From JAENVT01 sp031424145 (GTDB taxonomy: Bacteria; Actinomycetota; Acidimicrobiia; Acidimicrobiales; Ilumatobacteraceae): 7,063 bases of DNA. Under the pieces are notes generated by a model that searched no databases, was not told the DNA's origin, and saw nothing but the letters and a program-made list of their open reading frames with translations. Each line of letters opens with the position of its first letter. Position 1 is the stretch's first letter. This document shows, piece after piece, positions 6,040-7,063 of the stretch. The translations under genes and the position numbers were made by a program. The DNA is taken from contig JANPGV010000232.1 of assembly GCA_031424145.1 (NCBI GenBank), positions 1 through 7,063 of the forward strand, read 5' to 3'.

Positions 6040-6109
6040 GCGACCATCCTGGCCAGTCGTCGGCATGCAGACAAGTCAGCCCCGCCCAGCCTTGCGTATG
6101 GCCTCCTGA

Positions 6110-6143
6110 GGGGGCATGTCGGGGGAGACAGGGCCCGTTGGGG
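6110..6143 (+). promoter_or_regulatory. G-tract motif with G-quadruplex potential in a divergent intergenic region
   Basis: Four runs of G (5, 5, 3 and 4 bases, at 6110-6114, 6121-6125, 6131-6133 and 6140-6143) are separated by 6, 5 and 6 bases, matching the usual G3+N1-7 quadruplex rule. It lies between the lipoprotein gene and the ACT-domain gene, which diverge, so it could affect either promoter. It is upstream of the ACT gene on the non-template strand. In a GC-rich genome such motifs can arise by chance. Confidence 0.4.
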
Positions 6144-6154
6144 AGTGACAGAAT
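6125..6154 (+). promoter_or_regulatory. Weak candidate promoter for the ACT-domain gene
   Basis: GAGACA (6125-6130) and CAGAAT (6149-6154) are 18 nt apart and partly match primary-sigma boxes. The -35-like part overlaps the G-tract motif. The match is poor; I list it because the ACT gene needs a promoter in this short divergent region and I see no better one. I found no convincing promoter for the opposite-strand lipoprotein gene. Confidence 0.22.
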
Positions 6155-6181
6155 CACGCCACGACTCACAGGGGGTAGTTC

Positions 6182-6574
6182 ATGGCGATGGATTTGGTCA
6201 TAGAGGTCGACAACCGTCCGGGTGCGCTCGCCCGGATCGCGGCCGCAATCAGCGACGCCGGTGTCAACCTCGCCGCGGCGACATGCGTGGGCATGGGCGA
6301 TCGTGCCGAGTTGCACATCCTCGTGCCCCACGCAGAAGCAGCAAGGCATGCGTTGGCCATCACCCACCAGGCCGTGGTCACTCGGGAGCGCGAGGTCGTC
6401 GTCGTCGGTGTCGAGGATCGACCCGGCGCATTGGCCGACCTGGCCAGGATGGTTGCCGAGGCAGGCGTCGACCTCGACCTGGTCTACGTCGCGACCAACA
6501 ACAGGGTGGTGTTCGGCTCACAAGACCTCGATGGCTTGAAGGCCGCACTCGCCAAGCACGCCCAGCACCGCTGA
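6182..6574 (+). CDS. Tandem ACT-domain protein
   Basis: A 130-residue cytoplasmic protein made of two ACT domains with no attached enzyme. ACT1 (about 3-60) has DLVIEVDNRPGALARI (4-19); ACT2 (about 71-126) has VVVVGVEDRPGALADLARM (72-90) and DLVYVATNN (99-107). The NRPGAL/DRPGAL turn between first strand and first helix is the usual amino-acid-binding signature of ACT domains. Stand-alone ACT proteins are thought to sense amino acids or act as small regulatory subunits. ATG at 6182 has a G-rich ribosome site, AGGGGG at 6170-6175, 6 nt upstream; a second ATG at residue 3 is possible. It is followed 31 nt later by a proline racemase-family gene on the same strand, suggesting that it senses the substrate or product of that enzyme, which is inference. 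Confidence 0.87.
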   Translation: MAMDLVIEVDNRPGALARIAAAISDAGVNLAAATCVGMGDRAELHILVPHAEAARHALAITHQAVVTREREVVVVGVEDRPGALADLARMVAEAGVDLDLVYVATNNRVVFGSQDLDGLKAALAKHAQHR

Positions 6575-6605
6575 ACTGTCGTAGAGAGAACTGCCAGAGA
6601 CGTAG

Positions 6606-7063
6606 ATGGTGGCGAAACGGATCATCGCGGTCGTCGGCTGCCACGCCGAAGGTGAACAGGGCGATGTCGTCACGGGTGGTGTGCTCCCTCCGCCGGGCGA
6701 CACGATGATGGCGAAGAAGCTGGCCTTCGAGCGAGACCACGACGACATCCGTCGACTGCTGATCTGCGAGCCGCGTGGATCGGTGGCTCGGCACGTCAAC
6801 CTGATCGTTCCATCGACCCGCGACGATTGCGCGGCAGGCGCGATCGTGATGGAGCCGACCGAATATCCACCGATGTCGGGCTCCAACACGATGTGCATTG
6901 CCACCGTGCTCCTGGAGACAGGAGTGATCCCGATGACGGAACCGGAGACGAGGTTCCGGCTCGACATGCCGGCCGGGCCAGTCGACATCGTCGCCGAGTG
7001 CACAGACGGCAAGTGCGTCTCGGTGACGTTGAAGAACGTGCCGGCCTTCGTGTTCGCGCTCGA
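6606..7063 (+). CDS. Proline racemase-family enzyme, Ser-type active site (5' part, runs off window)
   Basis: The first 152 codons of a proline racemase/4-hydroxyproline epimerase/3-hydroxyproline dehydratase family enzyme; members are usually about 310-350 residues, so the second half is outside the window. Visible hallmarks are CHAEGEQGDVVTGG (12-25), EPRGSVARHVNLIVP (55-69), MEPTEYPPMSGSNTMC (82-97), VLLETGVIPMTEPET (101-115), MPAGPV (121-126) and NVPAF (144-148). The first catalytic Cys (the MCGH motif) is Ser91 here, in PMSGSN, and the adjacent His is Ser93. Family members with Ser at this site and Cys at the second site are known and include 4-hydroxyproline 2-epimerases, so this is probably a real subgroup and not an inactive protein; the second site cannot be seen. 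The start is ATG at 6606 with only a weak ribosome site. It lies 31 nt after the ACT-domain gene, probably in one operon. Confidence 0.85.
   Translation, partial: MVAKRIIAVVGCHAEGEQGDVVTGGVLPPPGDTMMAKKLAFERDHDDIRRLLICEPRGSVARHVNLIVPSTRDDCAAGAIVMEPTEYPPMSGSNTMCIATVLLETGVIPMTEPETRFRLDMPAGPVDIVAECTDGKCVSVTLKNVPAFVFAL

Noticed and set aside
5666..6109. Val-rich plus-strand open frame resembling a membrane protein
   Set aside because: The Val runs are just the complement of the Thr codons of the lipoprotein linker.
5462..6367. 301-codon minus-strand open frame over the lipoprotein gene
   Set aside because: It is a frame-shifted reading of the Thr-rich tract (His/Asp-rich) and runs through the divergent intergenic region into the ACT gene. 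The frame with signal peptide, lipobox and LytR_C domain is clearly the real one.
6518..7012. 164-codon minus-strand open frame
   Set aside because: It is antisense to the proline racemase-family gene, whose conserved motifs fix the true frame.

Overview
The window is high-GC, gene-dense DNA from an actinobacterium. This follows from the GAF-ANTAR regulators, an F420-type luciferase-like oxidoreductase, an SCO6745-family protein, frequent GTG/TTG starts and very short intergenic gaps. The lipoprotein with a long Thr-rich linker and a LytR C-terminal domain is a style I associate with Acidimicrobiia (Ilumatobacter-like), but the sequence does not settle the class. I recognise no mobile element, CRISPR array, tRNA or rRNA.

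Left block (about 1-2057, plus strand): two adjacent paralogous GAF-ANTAR proteins (predicted RNA-binding antiterminators with an N-terminal sensor domain), then a small STAS anti-sigma-factor antagonist. Between the second ANTAR gene and the STAS gene lie 131 bases holding a plausible promoter (TTGTGC-N17-TACGGT) and a structured leader. One hairpin in that leader pairs with the Shine-Dalgarno of the STAS gene, so ANTAR-type or other RNA-level control of the STAS gene is a testable idea.

Middle block (2071-6039, minus strand): a tightly packed four-gene run read right to left. It holds a LytR_C-domain lipoprotein, a 561-residue protein that looks like a glutamate-mutase-type catalytic domain fused to a degenerate cobalamin-binding domain, a luciferase-like F420-dependent oxidoreductase, and an SCO6745-family protein. 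Gaps are 15, 24 and 18 nt, so they are probably one transcription unit. The B12-like/F420-like pair is the least familiar part of the window and the best candidate for undescribed metabolism.

Right block (6182-7063, plus strand): a tandem ACT-domain protein followed 31 nt later by the first 152 codons of a proline racemase-family enzyme in which the first catalytic Cys is replaced by Ser. The divergent region between the middle and right blocks carries a four-run G-tract motif on the plus strand. The pairing suggests amino-acid (proline or hydroxyproline type) metabolism with a small ligand-binding companion. No stretch longer than 300 bases lacks a gene.
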